Shown: positions 17,903 to 27,979 of the stretch, piece by piece
How the letters are laid out: each line of letters starts with the position of its first letter
Numbering within the stretch: position 1 is the stretch's first letter
Assembly: GCA_002937995.1 (NCBI GenBank)
Contig: PTLG01000005.1
Span: 1-39,101 of the forward strand
Origin: Alphaproteobacteria bacterium MarineAlpha3_Bin7
GTDB lineage: Bacteria; Pseudomonadota; Alphaproteobacteria; Rhodospirillales; UBA2165
Reading direction: 5' to 3'
DNA length: 39,101 nt
Notes under the pieces: generated by a model
What the model was told of the DNA's origin: nothing
Databases searched by the model: none
What the model saw: only the letters and a program-made list of their open reading frames with translations
Program-made: the position numbers and the translations under genes

Positions 17903-19000
17903 TTAATCATTATGTTTCAAAACTTTATTTACCCTCGGAATAACCTCTTTTGCTAGTAACTCCATGGAGCGCATCCAGCCATCCCTGCATTTAGGATCCG
18001 AATAATCAAATCCCATTTGTAGCAAAACGCCGAAACCACCAGATAATTGATATTGTTCAATTATTTGATCAACTACCGTCTCGGGACTACCTACAAACCA
18101 GGTTCCACTAGATACTAAATAATCTGCGTCCACCGGTTGACTGGGATCATCTGCAGGTCTCCTAAACAAATGATCAATTTTAATTCTCTCTATAACCGGT
18201 TTAAAATAAGCGTCCCAAAATTCCCCTGCAAACCCTTTAAGTATATCATTTTTTGCCTCGATATCAGTATCAGCAACATATATTTCCCTTATTTGACGCC
18301 ATTTGTTTCTGTCTGGTTCTTTATTGGTTTTTTTCGCAGAAGCTGCAACAACATCCCAATGAACTGAAATGTTTTCTGGAGCAACATTAAAACTAAGGGG
18401 AATATAGCCCCTTTCACCTGCAAGCTTTAAAGAGCTGGAATCAGGCATGAAACCTGCGAAACCTATTCTCTCTTCAGGTGGAGAAAAAGGTTTTAAATGC
18501 CAGTAATAATTTTCACTATAATTTGGTTTTTTAACAGTCCAATATTTTCCAACATAATCGTCAGGCCCACCAGGGCTCCAGCAACTAAGTATTATTTCTA
18601 ATGCTTCACGAGACATCTCCTGATGTTGACCAATAGAAAAGTCTACATCATAAAGTTGAGAGTCAGTAGGCGTGCCACCCCCGCCAAACCCAAAAAGTAA
18701 TCTGCCTCCAGAGAGATGGTCTAATTGAGCTAATTCTGCTGCCAACCGAATTGGGTGACTTTGGTATAATACTTCCACGCCCGTACCGAGTTTTATTTTT
18801 GATGTCTCACCAATAGAACGAGCAATAATTTGCTGGGGTGAGGGCAACGGTTCCCAAGGAGACGTAATGTGTTGACCAATCCAAGCTTCGGCATAGCCTA
18901 ACTCGTCAGCCTTTTTTATAACGTCAATATTCCAGTTCACGCTCTCGTAGAGTGGTCTTTTAGGAGATGTAGCGGGTTGTAAAAAAAGCCCTATTTTCAT
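17903..19000 (-). CDS. LLM-class (luciferase-like) flavin-dependent oxidoreductase
   Basis: MKIGLFLQPATSP...ADELGYAEAWIGQHITSPWEPLPSPQQIIARSIGETSKIKLGTGVEVLYQSHPIRLAAELAQLDHLSGGRLLFGFGGGG. Confidence 0.92.
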   Translation of the reverse strand: MKIGLFLQPATSPKRPLYESVNWNIDVIKKADELGYAEAWIGQHITSPWEPLPSPQQIIARSIGETSKIKLGTGVEVLYQSHPIRLAAELAQLDHLSGGRLLFGFGGGGTPTDSQLYDVDFSIGQHQEMSREALEIILSCWSPGGPDDYVGKYWTVKKPNYSENYYWHLKPFSPPEERIGFAGFMPDSSSLKLAGERGYIPLSFNVAPENISVHWDVVAASAKKTNKEPDRNKWRQIREIYVADTDIEAKNDILKGFAGEFWDAYFKPVIERIKIDHLFRRPADDPSQPVDADYLVSSGTWFVGSPETVVDQIIEQYQLSGGFGVLLQMGFDYSDPKCRDGWMRSMELLAKEVIPRVNKVLKHND

Positions 19001-19125
19001 TTTAATGAACCATTATTATCTTTATTAAAATTAAGCCAGATCGCATTTCAAAAATCAATGAATTACCCAGGGAAAATTACGTTCTCACCCTTTCCAGTGA
19101 AAAAAATATACACATCAAAAAAATT

Positions 19126-19716
19126 TTATTTGTCCATTTCAGATATAATATTATTGCAAGTTACCACTCTGGCAATACTCTCCAATGCCTGAATAGATAC
19201 TTGATGAACATTGTTATCAAAAGCTGCACAGCCATCTGATAAAACTGTGCAATTGTAGCCACGGACATGGGCATCCCTGACTGTTGAAGAAACCCCGCCG
19301 TTAGTAACGATTCCCCCAAAAACTAAATCCTTTATTTTTAAATATTCAAGAACCCATTCAAGTCTAGTCATATAGAAAGCCGAATAGGCTATCTTCTCTA
19401 TAACTACATCTGAAGGTCCAAGTTCATCAATCAAACCATGACCAAAACTTCCAGATACAAAATCGCCTTTTGCCAGAAAAGGTCTCAATTTCTTCAAGTG
19501 TTCTGATATTAGTGGCTCACCACCTTTACCAGGAACTAAGGTGAAATGTGTTGATATAATCCAGGAACCCGTATCCCTGTATTTATTAACAACAGGGGCC
19601 AACTGTCCTGGCAATTTTGCAAGGTTTTCTGATGTAACTCCCGCTCGCGAATATGCTCCTTCTTTATTTAGGAAGTCGTTTTGCATATCGATGAGTATAA
19701 GGGCAGTCTCACTCAT
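19126..19716 (-). CDS. Isochorismatase-fold (cysteine-hydrolase superfamily) protein lacking the catalytic Cys
   Basis: ALILIDMQNDF (Asp), VIEKIAYSAFYMT (Lys), GGIVTNGGVSSTVRDAHVRGYN; usual TNxC position is Gly. Confidence 0.88.
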   Translation of the reverse strand: MSETALILIDMQNDFLNKEGAYSRAGVTSENLAKLPGQLAPVVNKYRDTGSWIISTHFTLVPGKGGEPLISEHLKKLRPFLAKGDFVSGSFGHGLIDELGPSDVVIEKIAYSAFYMTRLEWVLEYLKIKDLVFGGIVTNGGVSSTVRDAHVRGYNCTVLSDGCAAFDNNVHQVSIQALESIARVVTCNNIISEMDK

Positions 19717-19720
19717 TTAA

Positions 19721-21784
19721 CTATTCCCTTCGAGAAATTATAAGGTTACCCAATTTATCAACACTACCTTCCAAGTCCGGTTCCAAAAATATTGTAGTAT
19801 CCGACTGCTCTAATAAAGCTGGTCCTGATATAGAACTTTCCTCTGGCAAATCTAGGCGATTATAAATTTTTGCTGATTGCCATCCACCATCCACCCAGAC
19901 ATTTCTCTCTCCAGTTTCTGCATCCTTTAAGGAGCTATTACTTGAAGGAGCAAAAATATGCAAATCAAGCTTGGGTCTTCTGCCAATGACTGAAACCCTT
20001 AAATTCAAAATTCTTAAATCTATTCCCTCCAACAGTCTTCCAAAATTACTAAAGTAGGCGTCTTCAAATGATTTTTTGATTACTTCAAGGGAAAGCTCTT
20101 CTCGTATTTTATTAATATTGACCGGGAGTCTGGCCGAAACTGAATGAGTCTGGCCTACATACAGCATGTCGAGCTCAAAAACGTAATCAATCCGTTCAAA
20201 TTTGACCTTAGACTGCGTGATAATTTTTTCACTCGCTTTTGATGTTAGCTCTATTTCCTTATGAAGATCGCCTAGTTTTATATTATTCAGGAGCACATTA
20301 AGTGTGTGTACCCTATCAAGACGCATGTCAGCTATAACACAACCAAGCGCACTTGTTATTCCTGGGAAACGTGGCACGATAGCTTTTGCAAGACCAACAT
20401 CCTTGATTAGGGCTCCTGTATGAAGAGCTCCTCCCCCGCCAAATGGCATCGCCACAAATTTTTCCGGATCATGCCCCTTTTCAATAGATACCAATCTAAT
20501 TGCTCCAGCCATTTTGGCGTTAGCAACTTGGATAACGGCTTCAGCTGCCTCCATTACCTCAATAGCTAGTGGCTTTCCAATGTGCTCTGCTATAGCTTTC
20601 TTTGAAGCCTCCACATCCAAACTATTTAACATTCCACCTATGGGTCTTTCTGCGTTTATTCGCCCCATAACTAAATTAGCATCAGTAACAGTAGGCCTGT
20701 CATTACCTAAACCATAACAGACAGGCCCCGGATTAGAACCCGCACTTTCCGGACCAACCTGAAGCAGCCCTCCTCTATCAACCCATGCAATAGAACCACC
20801 TCCGGCACCGATCGTAGTTATTTCAATCATTGGCGTTCTTACTACTAATCCAAAATCTACAGAAGTCTGAGGCGCTAATGCTGTATCACCATCCGAAACT
20901 AGAGAAACGTCAAAACTAGTGCCTCCCATGTCACAGGTAATAAGATTATCATACCCCGAGACTTTACCAATATAGGCGCCAGCAATAACCCCTGCAGCTG
21001 GTCCGGACAAAGCTGTCCTTACAGGAAACGATCTTGAAATATCTATGGTCATAACTCCACCGTTAGACTGAACTATGAGAACCTCACCCTGCAACCCCCC
21101 TTTTGCCAATCCCGTACCGAGGCGTTCAAGATAATTACCAATTATTGGTTGCAGATAAGCATTTAATGCTGAAGTCGACCCTCTTTCAAATTCTCTTATT
21201 TCGGGTAAGATCTCTGATGCACACGTAATATAGTCATTAGGCCAAACGGACTGAACTGCCTCTAACGCAAGTTTCTCATTGGCTGAATTTGCATAACTAT
21301 TCATAAAGAAGATACATACCGCCTCAACTCCCATACTAATTAATTGCTGTGCGGCATCTCTTACTTGATCAATATCAACTGGCTTTTCAATAACACCATT
21401 GGACAAAACCCGCTCATCAACTTCTAGCCTTAAATCTCTTGGAATAATTGGCTCAAAATTTCCCCATAGACCCCAAGTGTGTGGCCTATCTCTTCTTCTC
21501 ATTTCAATTACATCTCTGAAGCCTGTGGTTGTAATGATTCCAGTTTTAGCACCCTTACGTTCCAAAAGAGCATTTGTTCCCACAGTCGTTCCGTGAATTA
21601 TTAAGGATATATCTTCAAAATTTTTGGATACTTTGGAAATTCCATCTAATATTCCGGTTGATTGATCTTCAGGCCGCGATGGCACTTTTACAATTTCACA
21701 AAAATTACGATCCTCATCCAAAACAAAAATGTCGGTAAACGTCCCACCCACATCAACACCAATAATAAAAGAGGGTTCTGGCAC
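19721..21784 (-). CDS. hyuA: Hydantoinase/oxoprolinase family subunit A
   Basis: IIGVDVGGTFTDIFVLDE...HGTTVGTNALLERKGAKTGIITTTGFRDVIEMRRRDRP; ITCDMGGTSFDVSLV; TIGAGGGSIAWVDRGGLLQVGPESAGSNPGPVCYG. Confidence 0.95.
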   Translation of the reverse strand: MPEPSFIIGVDVGGTFTDIFVLDEDRNFCEIVKVPSRPEDQSTGILDGISKVSKNFEDISLIIHGTTVGTNALLERKGAKTGIITTTGFRDVIEMRRRDRPHTWGLWGNFEPIIPRDLRLEVDERVLSNGVIEKPVDIDQVRDAAQQLISMGVEAVCIFFMNSYANSANEKLALEAVQSVWPNDYITCASEILPEIREFERGSTSALNAYLQPIIGNYLERLGTGLAKGGLQGEVLIVQSNGGVMTIDISRSFPVRTALSGPAAGVIAGAYIGKVSGYDNLITCDMGGTSFDVSLVSDGDTALAPQTSVDFGLVVRTPMIEITTIGAGGGSIAWVDRGGLLQVGPESAGSNPGPVCYGLGNDRPTVTDANLVMGRINAERPIGGMLNSLDVEASKKAIAEHIGKPLAIEVMEAAEAVIQVANAKMAGAIRLVSIEKGHDPEKFVAMPFGGGGALHTGALIKDVGLAKAIVPRFPGITSALGCVIADMRLDRVHTLNVLLNNIKLGDLHKEIELTSKASEKIITQSKVKFERIDYVFELDMLYVGQTHSVSARLPVNINKIREELSLEVIKKSFEDAYFSNFGRLLEGIDLRILNLRVSVIGRRPKLDLHIFAPSSNSSLKDAETGERNVWVDGGWQSAKIYNRLDLPEESSISGPALLEQSDTTIFLEPDLEGSVDKLGNLIISRRE

Positions 21785-21786
21785 TT

Positions 21787-23544
21787 TTACAATACCTTGC
21801 GGAGCTTATTAGTTTTTTCTAAATCAAGGATCCCCTTATCATCCAAGTGACAAAAGTAGTCCTGAAGCGCAGATTCTGTCGAAACATAACCTAACCTAAC
21901 ATCCTCAACCACCTTATCAGCATCTCTCTCTTTAGGGTTGCCGTAACCTCCTCCTCCAGGCGTTTTTAGCAATAGTTTTTGACCTTTTTCTAACTTTATG
22001 CCATCGCCTTTTGAGACCATAGGTGGGCAGGTTGGTTTTCCATCTGTTCCCGGATAATAAAATTCACTCAACGAACCACTAGCGCCGCCATTTATTCCTA
22101 AAGGAGGCAACTTTCCGCGCTCACCAAACAAAAAAACATCTGCACGCTCTTCTAAAAGTTCAATTTCATAAACAGATCCGCAACCGCCTCGATTCAGGCC
22201 TGCGCCCCCGCTATCTTGCCTTAAAGCCCACTGGTTAAATTTTATTGGGTAGGCAGCCTCTAGTATTTCAAGGGGAGGAATTGTGGCGGTAGAAATTGGA
22301 GCATTACCATGGTTCAGTCCATCTCTCTCTGGATTGCCACCATGTCCCCCGCCAAAGAAAGAAAACATCACCCACCTTGATCCGTTCTCTCTAAAACCAG
22401 CGAGTGAAAGAGCATTAATTGTACCGTATGCGCAACCATTCGACTTAGTAGGATCAATGTTCGCGACAGCTTGAAAGATCACATCTATCACTCTCAATAT
22501 TGTCTCGGTGTAACCTCCAACAGGTTTCGGCCGCTTTACATTGAGTAGACTATCTTCGGGTATAATAAAGTCTATTGGATCTAAGACCCCGGCATTTGCT
22601 GGAACATCTTTGAAAATATGCTTAAGGGCAACATAACAAGAAGCAATACAAGTTGATCTAGATATATTCACGGGGCCGGCACAGGCTGACGACGTTCGAG
22701 AAAAATCAAGGGTTAAATTTTCGCCAGAAATAGTAATATCTAGAGAAATCATTAACTCCTGATCCGTTATACCATCATTATCAAGCCAATCATCGGCCGA
22801 ATAACACCCATCGGGTAAATCACGAATATAGCTCGCCATAAGTTGTGCTGCACTGTTCTTGAGTTGATCAAGAACCCCCTCAATAATGTCTCTACCATAT
22901 TCGTCAAGAATTTCGGATAAGCGCTTCACTCCCAGTTCTAGCGCACTTACCTGAGCATTCAAGTCTCCATATAAACTCTCCGGCAGACGAGAATTAGATT
23001 GCAGAATATCGACAATATCTTGATTAATTACTCCGCTCGATGCGAGTTTTACTGGAGGAATTAGCATACCCTCTTGGTAGCATTCGGTCGCAACGGGGTT
23101 ATAGTTGCCCGGCACATTTCCGCCTACATCGTGCCAATGACCTACAGACGCAAGATAACAGAATAATTCACCATCAATAAAATAAGGTTTAACCAATTTA
23201 AAATCAGACAGGTGAGTGCCGCCCTCATAGGGATCATTAAAAATAAAAATATCACCCGGTTCTATAACAATATTTTTTGCTTGCACCCTATCAATTACTG
23301 ATTTTACAGCAAATGCCATCGCCCCCACAAATACTGGAAGTCCTGATTTACCTTGTATAAGAGTTTCTCCGGTTTCGCGATGATATAGGCCATGGCTGGC
23401 ATCATGGGCTTCAGCTATAATTGGGTTAAAAGCACTTCGAAACAAGGTTGCATCCATCTCATCTGCTATCTGTTCTAAACGACCTTTCAAAACAGCCATC
23501 AGTATTGGGCTTATTTCCGGTCTCTTATTTTTTGTTTGTGTCAT
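21787..23544 (-). CDS. hyuB: Hydantoinase/oxoprolinase family subunit B (start taken at MTQTKNKRP; track start 23580)
   Basis: FNDPYEGGTHLSDFKLVKPYF, GNPERDGLNHGNAPI, RQDSGGAGLNRGGCGSVYE, LKTPGGGGYGNPKERD. Confidence 0.94.
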   Translation of the reverse strand: MTQTKNKRPEISPILMAVLKGRLEQIADEMDATLFRSAFNPIIAEAHDASHGLYHRETGETLIQGKSGLPVFVGAMAFAVKSVIDRVQAKNIVIEPGDIFIFNDPYEGGTHLSDFKLVKPYFIDGELFCYLASVGHWHDVGGNVPGNYNPVATECYQEGMLIPPVKLASSGVINQDIVDILQSNSRLPESLYGDLNAQVSALELGVKRLSEILDEYGRDIIEGVLDQLKNSAAQLMASYIRDLPDGCYSADDWLDNDGITDQELMISLDITISGENLTLDFSRTSSACAGPVNISRSTCIASCYVALKHIFKDVPANAGVLDPIDFIIPEDSLLNVKRPKPVGGYTETILRVIDVIFQAVANIDPTKSNGCAYGTINALSLAGFRENGSRWVMFSFFGGGHGGNPERDGLNHGNAPISTATIPPLEILEAAYPIKFNQWALRQDSGGAGLNRGGCGSVYEIELLEERADVFLFGERGKLPPLGINGGASGSLSEFYYPGTDGKPTCPPMVSKGDGIKLEKGQKLLLKTPGGGGYGNPKERDADKVVEDVRLGYVSTESALQDYFCHLDDKGILDLEKTNKLRKVL

Positions 23545-24400
23545 AAGTTTTACCCATCTCAAGAATTTCTTTAGTTCCAAGCAACTGATTTAATTCATCA
23601 AATGAATACATTTCATCAATTTTGGCCTTTGTAGAACCAGTCTCATACAATGACTTAAAATATTCCTGAGCTGTCCTCGCAAATGCCCTTACAAGTCCGC
23701 CTGGAAAAATAACAATAGAGAACCCTAGTTTTTCCAATTCCGGTGCTGAAAGTAAAGGTGTCTTTCCCCCTTCAACCATGTTTGCAAGTAATGGCACCTT
23801 TTTTCCAAAATTTTTCATAGCCTCTGCAATTTGCATTTCATCTTGAAAGGCCTCAATAAATAATATGTCTGCTCCGGCCTCATAATACATTTGAGCTCTA
23901 TCCAAGGCACTCTCAAATCCCTCGACACCAATCGCATCGGTACGAGCTATTATTAGGGTGTTTGAGCTTACTCTAGAATCTAAAGCGGCTTTAATTTTTC
24001 CGCACATTTCCTGACCAGTAATCAATGTTTTACCATCTAAATGCCCACAACGCTTAGGCAATAATTGGTCTTCAATTTGTATAGCGCGTGCACCAGCCTT
24101 TTCAAAAACTTTTATAGTTCTCTGAACATTGAGGGCATTCCCAAAACCGGTATCGGCATCAACAATCAACGGCAAGCTAGTTCGCTCTGAAATATTTCCT
24201 ACTATAGCTGCCACCTCGCTCATACTTACAAAACCTAAATCAGGACTACCCAACTTCGTGTAAGAGATTGAGGCCCCCGATACATAGAGAGCCTCAAATC
24301 CAGCCTTTTCAGCCATCAATGCACCAAACGAGTCATAAATTCCTGGCACCAAAATAATTTTATTATTATCAAGTTTTTCCCGTAGCGAATTATTTTTCAT
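23525..24400 (-). CDS. Isocitrate lyase/PEP mutase superfamily C-C lyase (PrpB/dimethylmalate-lyase-like)
   Basis: [47 protein letters not shown]; catalytic K[KR]CGH motif of the lyases is intact. Confidence 0.88.
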   Translation of the reverse strand: MKNNSLREKLDNNKIILVPGIYDSFGALMAEKAGFEALYVSGASISYTKLGSPDLGFVSMSEVAAIVGNISERTSLPLIVDADTGFGNALNVQRTIKVFEKAGARAIQIEDQLLPKRCGHLDGKTLITGQEMCGKIKAALDSRVSSNTLIIARTDAIGVEGFESALDRAQMYYEAGADILFIEAFQDEMQIAEAMKNFGKKVPLLANMVEGGKTPLLSAPELEKLGFSIVIFPGGLVRAFARTAQEYFKSLYETGSTKAKIDEMYSFDELNQLLGTKEILEMGKTYDTNKK

Positions 24401-24897
24401 TGATACTCTCTATTTGGTATGTTTTTTAATTTCTCTAATTGACCTAACAAGCCACCGGTTTTTATAAGTCCTAATAGATTATCAGGAACTATCTCTGCAA
24501 ATATCTCTACCCCCTTAGTTTGATTATTTATCCGGCCTGTCTCTAATTCCAATTTAATGCAATCCCCTGCATCAATATTTGACTCTTTCTTAATTACAAC
24601 TGCGGGTAAACCTAGATTAAAGGCATTGCGATAGAAAATTCCCCCGAATGATTTGGCTATAACTGCTGCAACTCCTAGTTCTTTTAGCACCTGAGCCGCC
24701 TGCTCTCTGCTTGAACCTATGCCAAAATTTTCTCCGGCCAAAACAAAATCCCCTACTTTTACTTTATTCGCAAAATCTACGTCTATAGACTCTAGGCAGT
24801 GAGTTGCGAGAACCTGAATAGGCTCTTTTATGTAAATACCCGGAGCTAGTACATCGGTGTTAATATCATTACCAAACTTCCAAACAATCCCTGACAT
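24397..24897 (-). CDS. LeuD-like dehydratase small subunit (aconitase superfamily swivel domain)
   Basis: [33 protein letters not shown]...[50 protein letters not shown]. Confidence 0.93.
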   Translation of the reverse strand: MSGIVWKFGNDINTDVLAPGIYIKEPIQVLATHCLESIDVDFANKVKVGDFVLAGENFGIGSSREQAAQVLKELGVAAVIAKSFGGIFYRNAFNLGLPAVVIKKESNIDAGDCIKLELETGRINNQTKGVEIFAEIVPDNLLGLIKTGGLLGQLEKLKNIPNREYQ

Positions 24898-24905
24898 CTC
24901 TATAA

Positions 24906-26174
24906 TTAATCCTCCAGAAATTCTCGGGGATCAGTAATTGTTCCCGTTACTGCGCTTGCTGCTACGGTATATGGAGATCCTAAGTAAACATGTGAAGTGC
25001 TGGAACCCATTCGACCCTGAAAATTTCTAGCTGTTGACGCTAGACATACCTCATTGTTTTCTAAAACCCCTGCTCCGTAGCCTGCACAGGCGCCACACCC
25101 GGGCGGTAATAGCTTGGCACCAGCCTCTGTAAGTATACTCATGACGCCATTCTCTGACGCCTGATTATATATTTTAGATGAAGCAGGAGCCACAGTGAGC
25201 TGCTTTCCTGCAGCCACTTTGTTATTTTTTAGTATTTTTGCCGCCATTGATAGATCGACTAATTTTGCCCCTGTACATGCACCTATATAAAACTTATCTA
25301 CCTGCACTTTTTCTATATTTTTTATTTCCGTCGAATTTGCTGGGCTATGAGGCGTTGCAACTTGAGGTTCCAAATCATTAGCAGAAAATTCGTGTTTAAT
25401 TAAATAATTGGCATCATCGTCACTAATTAAATTATTTTCATCTTCAATATGCCCACCTGCCTCTCTTATATATTCATAAGTTATTTCGTCGGGAGCGATT
25501 ATACCCGTCTGCGCACCAAGCTCTGCAGACATATTACAAAGTGTCATTCGCTCGGTCATTGATAAAGATTGAACCGCATCTCCTGTATATTGGATTGCTT
25601 GGTAAGCCCCACCATTCATTCCTAGGGCGGCGCACATACGTAATGCCATATCCTTGGCAACAACACCCTGCTTTAAAGAACCACTCCAATTAATATTTAT
25701 AGTTTCTGGGACCTTAACCCAAGTTTTTCCTGTGACCAGTATTCCCAGCATATCCGTCGAACCAACCCCAAACATAAAACAACCAAATGCTCCACCGGTT
25801 GGCGAGTGACTGTCCCCACCCACTGCAAACATTCCAGGTAATAAATGTCCCCTTTCAGGCGTAACAATATGACAAATACCTTCTTGGTCATAAAAATTGT
25901 CTATTTTCTGGCCCTTTGCCCAGTCTCTTGTTAACTGAAGGATCTTCATGCTCTCTGAATCTGTGTTATGGGCAAAATGATCAGACACGAGCACTACCTT
26001 ATTAGGATCCCAAACATTGGCGCCCAGTTTCTCCATAATTTGTTTAACTCTCCGTGGACCACCACTATCGTGGATCATCGCGAGATCAACAGAACACGTC
26101 ACGACATCTCCAGGTTTTACTTCCGTTAAACCTGCTGCCTTCGATATAATTTTTTCAGATACTGTTTGACCCAT
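24906..26174 (-). CDS. LeuC-like dehydratase large subunit ([4Fe-4S] aconitase superfamily)
   Basis: [23 protein letters not shown]; cluster Cys regions YIGACTGAK and [25 protein letters not shown]. Confidence 0.93.
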   Translation of the reverse strand: MGQTVSEKIISKAAGLTEVKPGDVVTCSVDLAMIHDSGGPRRVKQIMEKLGANVWDPNKVVLVSDHFAHNTDSESMKILQLTRDWAKGQKIDNFYDQEGICHIVTPERGHLLPGMFAVGGDSHSPTGGAFGCFMFGVGSTDMLGILVTGKTWVKVPETININWSGSLKQGVVAKDMALRMCAALGMNGGAYQAIQYTGDAVQSLSMTERMTLCNMSAELGAQTGIIAPDEITYEYIREAGGHIEDENNLISDDDANYLIKHEFSANDLEPQVATPHSPANSTEIKNIEKVQVDKFYIGACTGAKLVDLSMAAKILKNNKVAAGKQLTVAPASSKIYNQASENGVMSILTEAGAKLLPPGCGACAGYGAGVLENNEVCLASTARNFQGRMGSSTSHVYLGSPYTVAASAVTGTITDPREFLED

Positions 26175-26355
26175 TTTAAACCTATTGTGTTCGTAACACC
26201 CAAACTAAATCATAGACAATTTTAATTAATTAGCTAGCTGTAGCTTGCGGTTCATAAATTACTCTCTATTATAATTTATCAGATTAACGACTGGTTATTA
26301 TAATATTAAAATCACTAATATAATCGCTAAAAACGATTAGAATTGGGAGAATAAA

Positions 26356-27360
26356 ATGAAATCACTTTTTGCAACTATTTTAGCAGCAATAATAACATTT
26401 AGTGCTGCAACACTTGGTATTCAAAAACAAGCTCAGGCAGAGACCAAACTCACAATGGTATACCCATTTCCTGATTTTCTAATTTACACCAAGAACTGTA
26501 AAGCCCTAGTAAAAGCTATCAATGAAAAAGGTAAGGGGGTTGTTCAAATAGATGTATTGCCATTTAACTCTATAAAAATGTTTCAGCAGGCTCCAGCAGT
26601 GAGCAAGGGTCGAGTAGATTTAAACTGCATACCAGCAGCTTTCTATGCCCGTGGCATTCCTGAACTAGAAGCTATTTCAACCTCTAGTTCAACTGTTGCG
26701 CAAGCCCGCCAGGCCGGTGGAATAGACATGATAGATCAACTGCACCAAAAGCATTTTGGAGTAAAATATCTTGGCTGGACTTCTTCTGGTAATAAATTTC
26801 GTATCTATATGAAAGATCCTCCAAAATTTGGTAGTGATGGTCTTCCTAATTTTGACGGCGTAAAAATGCGAGACAACCCTATTTATGGTGCATTTTTGAA
26901 AGCCCTGAAGGCAACTACTCATAACCTTCCAGCAACTCAAGTCTATGCAGCCTTGGAAAAAGGTGTAGTTGATTCTGCTGCCTGGGCTAGTTATGGACTG
27001 AGGGGACTAAAATGGGATAAATTTTTGAGACACGCTGTTGTTCCAGATTTCTATCAGACAGACATAGGTTGGATAATTAATCTAAAAAAATGGAATAGCC
27101 TCAGTACAAAAGCAAAAAATATAGTTCAATCAACTGTAATTGAGTATGAGGGTATTAATCGGGGTATTTTACAAAAATTACATAAAGAGGAAATAGCCGC
27201 TTTGAAAAAAGGTGGTATGAAATTTTACAATGTTCCTAACCCTAAAAAGTACCTACAAATCGCGGTTGACTCAGCCTATGATAGAATGATGGGTCGACTG
27301 AAAAAGGCCAAAAGAAGCACGGATCACGTAGCAAAACTTCGTGCGGCATTTAGGCAATAG
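26356..27360 (+). CDS. TRAP transporter substrate-binding protein (DctP family)
   Basis: Signal peptide (TILAAIITFSAATLGIQKQAQA), GVKMRDNPIYGAFLKALKATTHNLPATQVYAALEKGVVDSAAWA. Confidence 0.92.
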   Translation: MKSLFATILAAIITFSAATLGIQKQAQAETKLTMVYPFPDFLIYTKNCKALVKAINEKGKGVVQIDVLPFNSIKMFQQAPAVSKGRVDLNCIPAAFYARGIPELEAISTSSSTVAQARQAGGIDMIDQLHQKHFGVKYLGWTSSGNKFRIYMKDPPKFGSDGLPNFDGVKMRDNPIYGAFLKALKATTHNLPATQVYAALEKGVVDSAAWASYGLRGLKWDKFLRHAVVPDFYQTDIGWIINLKKWNSLSTKAKNIVQSTVIEYEGINRGILQKLHKEEIAALKKGGMKFYNVPNPKKYLQIAVDSAYDRMMGRLKKAKRSTDHVAKLRAAFRQ

Positions 27361-27412
27361 TGATTGTTGAACTTTGTCCTAAATGAAAGATTTTTAAAAT
27401 AAGAAACGTTTT

Positions 27413-27979
27413 ATGTTAAAAATCGTCGATGATTTATGGGGAAGGGTATTAGCGGTTTTAATGGGCATAGCAGCTGTTTATGTTGCTCTGATTATGATTG
27501 CGATTATCTATGCTAGTGCATTTCGTTTTTTCGGCATTGCCTATAGCCAATATACCATCCCCTTCATCGAATATGGTTTTCTGTTTATACTGTTTCTGGG
27601 ATCGCCTTGGCTTGTGCGAAATAGGGGACACGTATATATCGAGCTTCTGACAGCCGCACTTAATGATCATGGCAGAGATATTTTATCTAGAATTATATGT
27701 TTCCTGGCAGGATTAGTGTGCCTGATTTGGGCATGGTATACGTGGCTGCTTTTTCTCGAACGTTATGATGATATGATGGCATACGATGAGTTGCGTGCTC
27801 AGTATGATATTCCACTCTGGGTGAGTACGTTGCCCTTCCCAATTGGTTTTTTCCTAATGATGATTGAATTCTTTCGTTTTACCGTTATGTCCAAGCCTAT
27901 GCACACGGGGCTGGCAGGAATTGCTAGTGATAGGATAGAGCTTGAGGACACACAAAGGGATCTGAGGGAAACAAAATAA
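27413..27979 (+). CDS. TRAP transporter small permease (DctQ family)
   Basis: Four hydrophobic helices, SPWLVRNRGHVYIELLTAAL; between DctP and DctM. Confidence 0.9.
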   Translation: MLKIVDDLWGRVLAVLMGIAAVYVALIMIAIIYASAFRFFGIAYSQYTIPFIEYGFLFILFLGSPWLVRNRGHVYIELLTAALNDHGRDILSRIICFLAGLVCLIWAWYTWLLFLERYDDMMAYDELRAQYDIPLWVSTLPFPIGFFLMMIEFFRFTVMSKPMHTGLAGIASDRIELEDTQRDLRETK

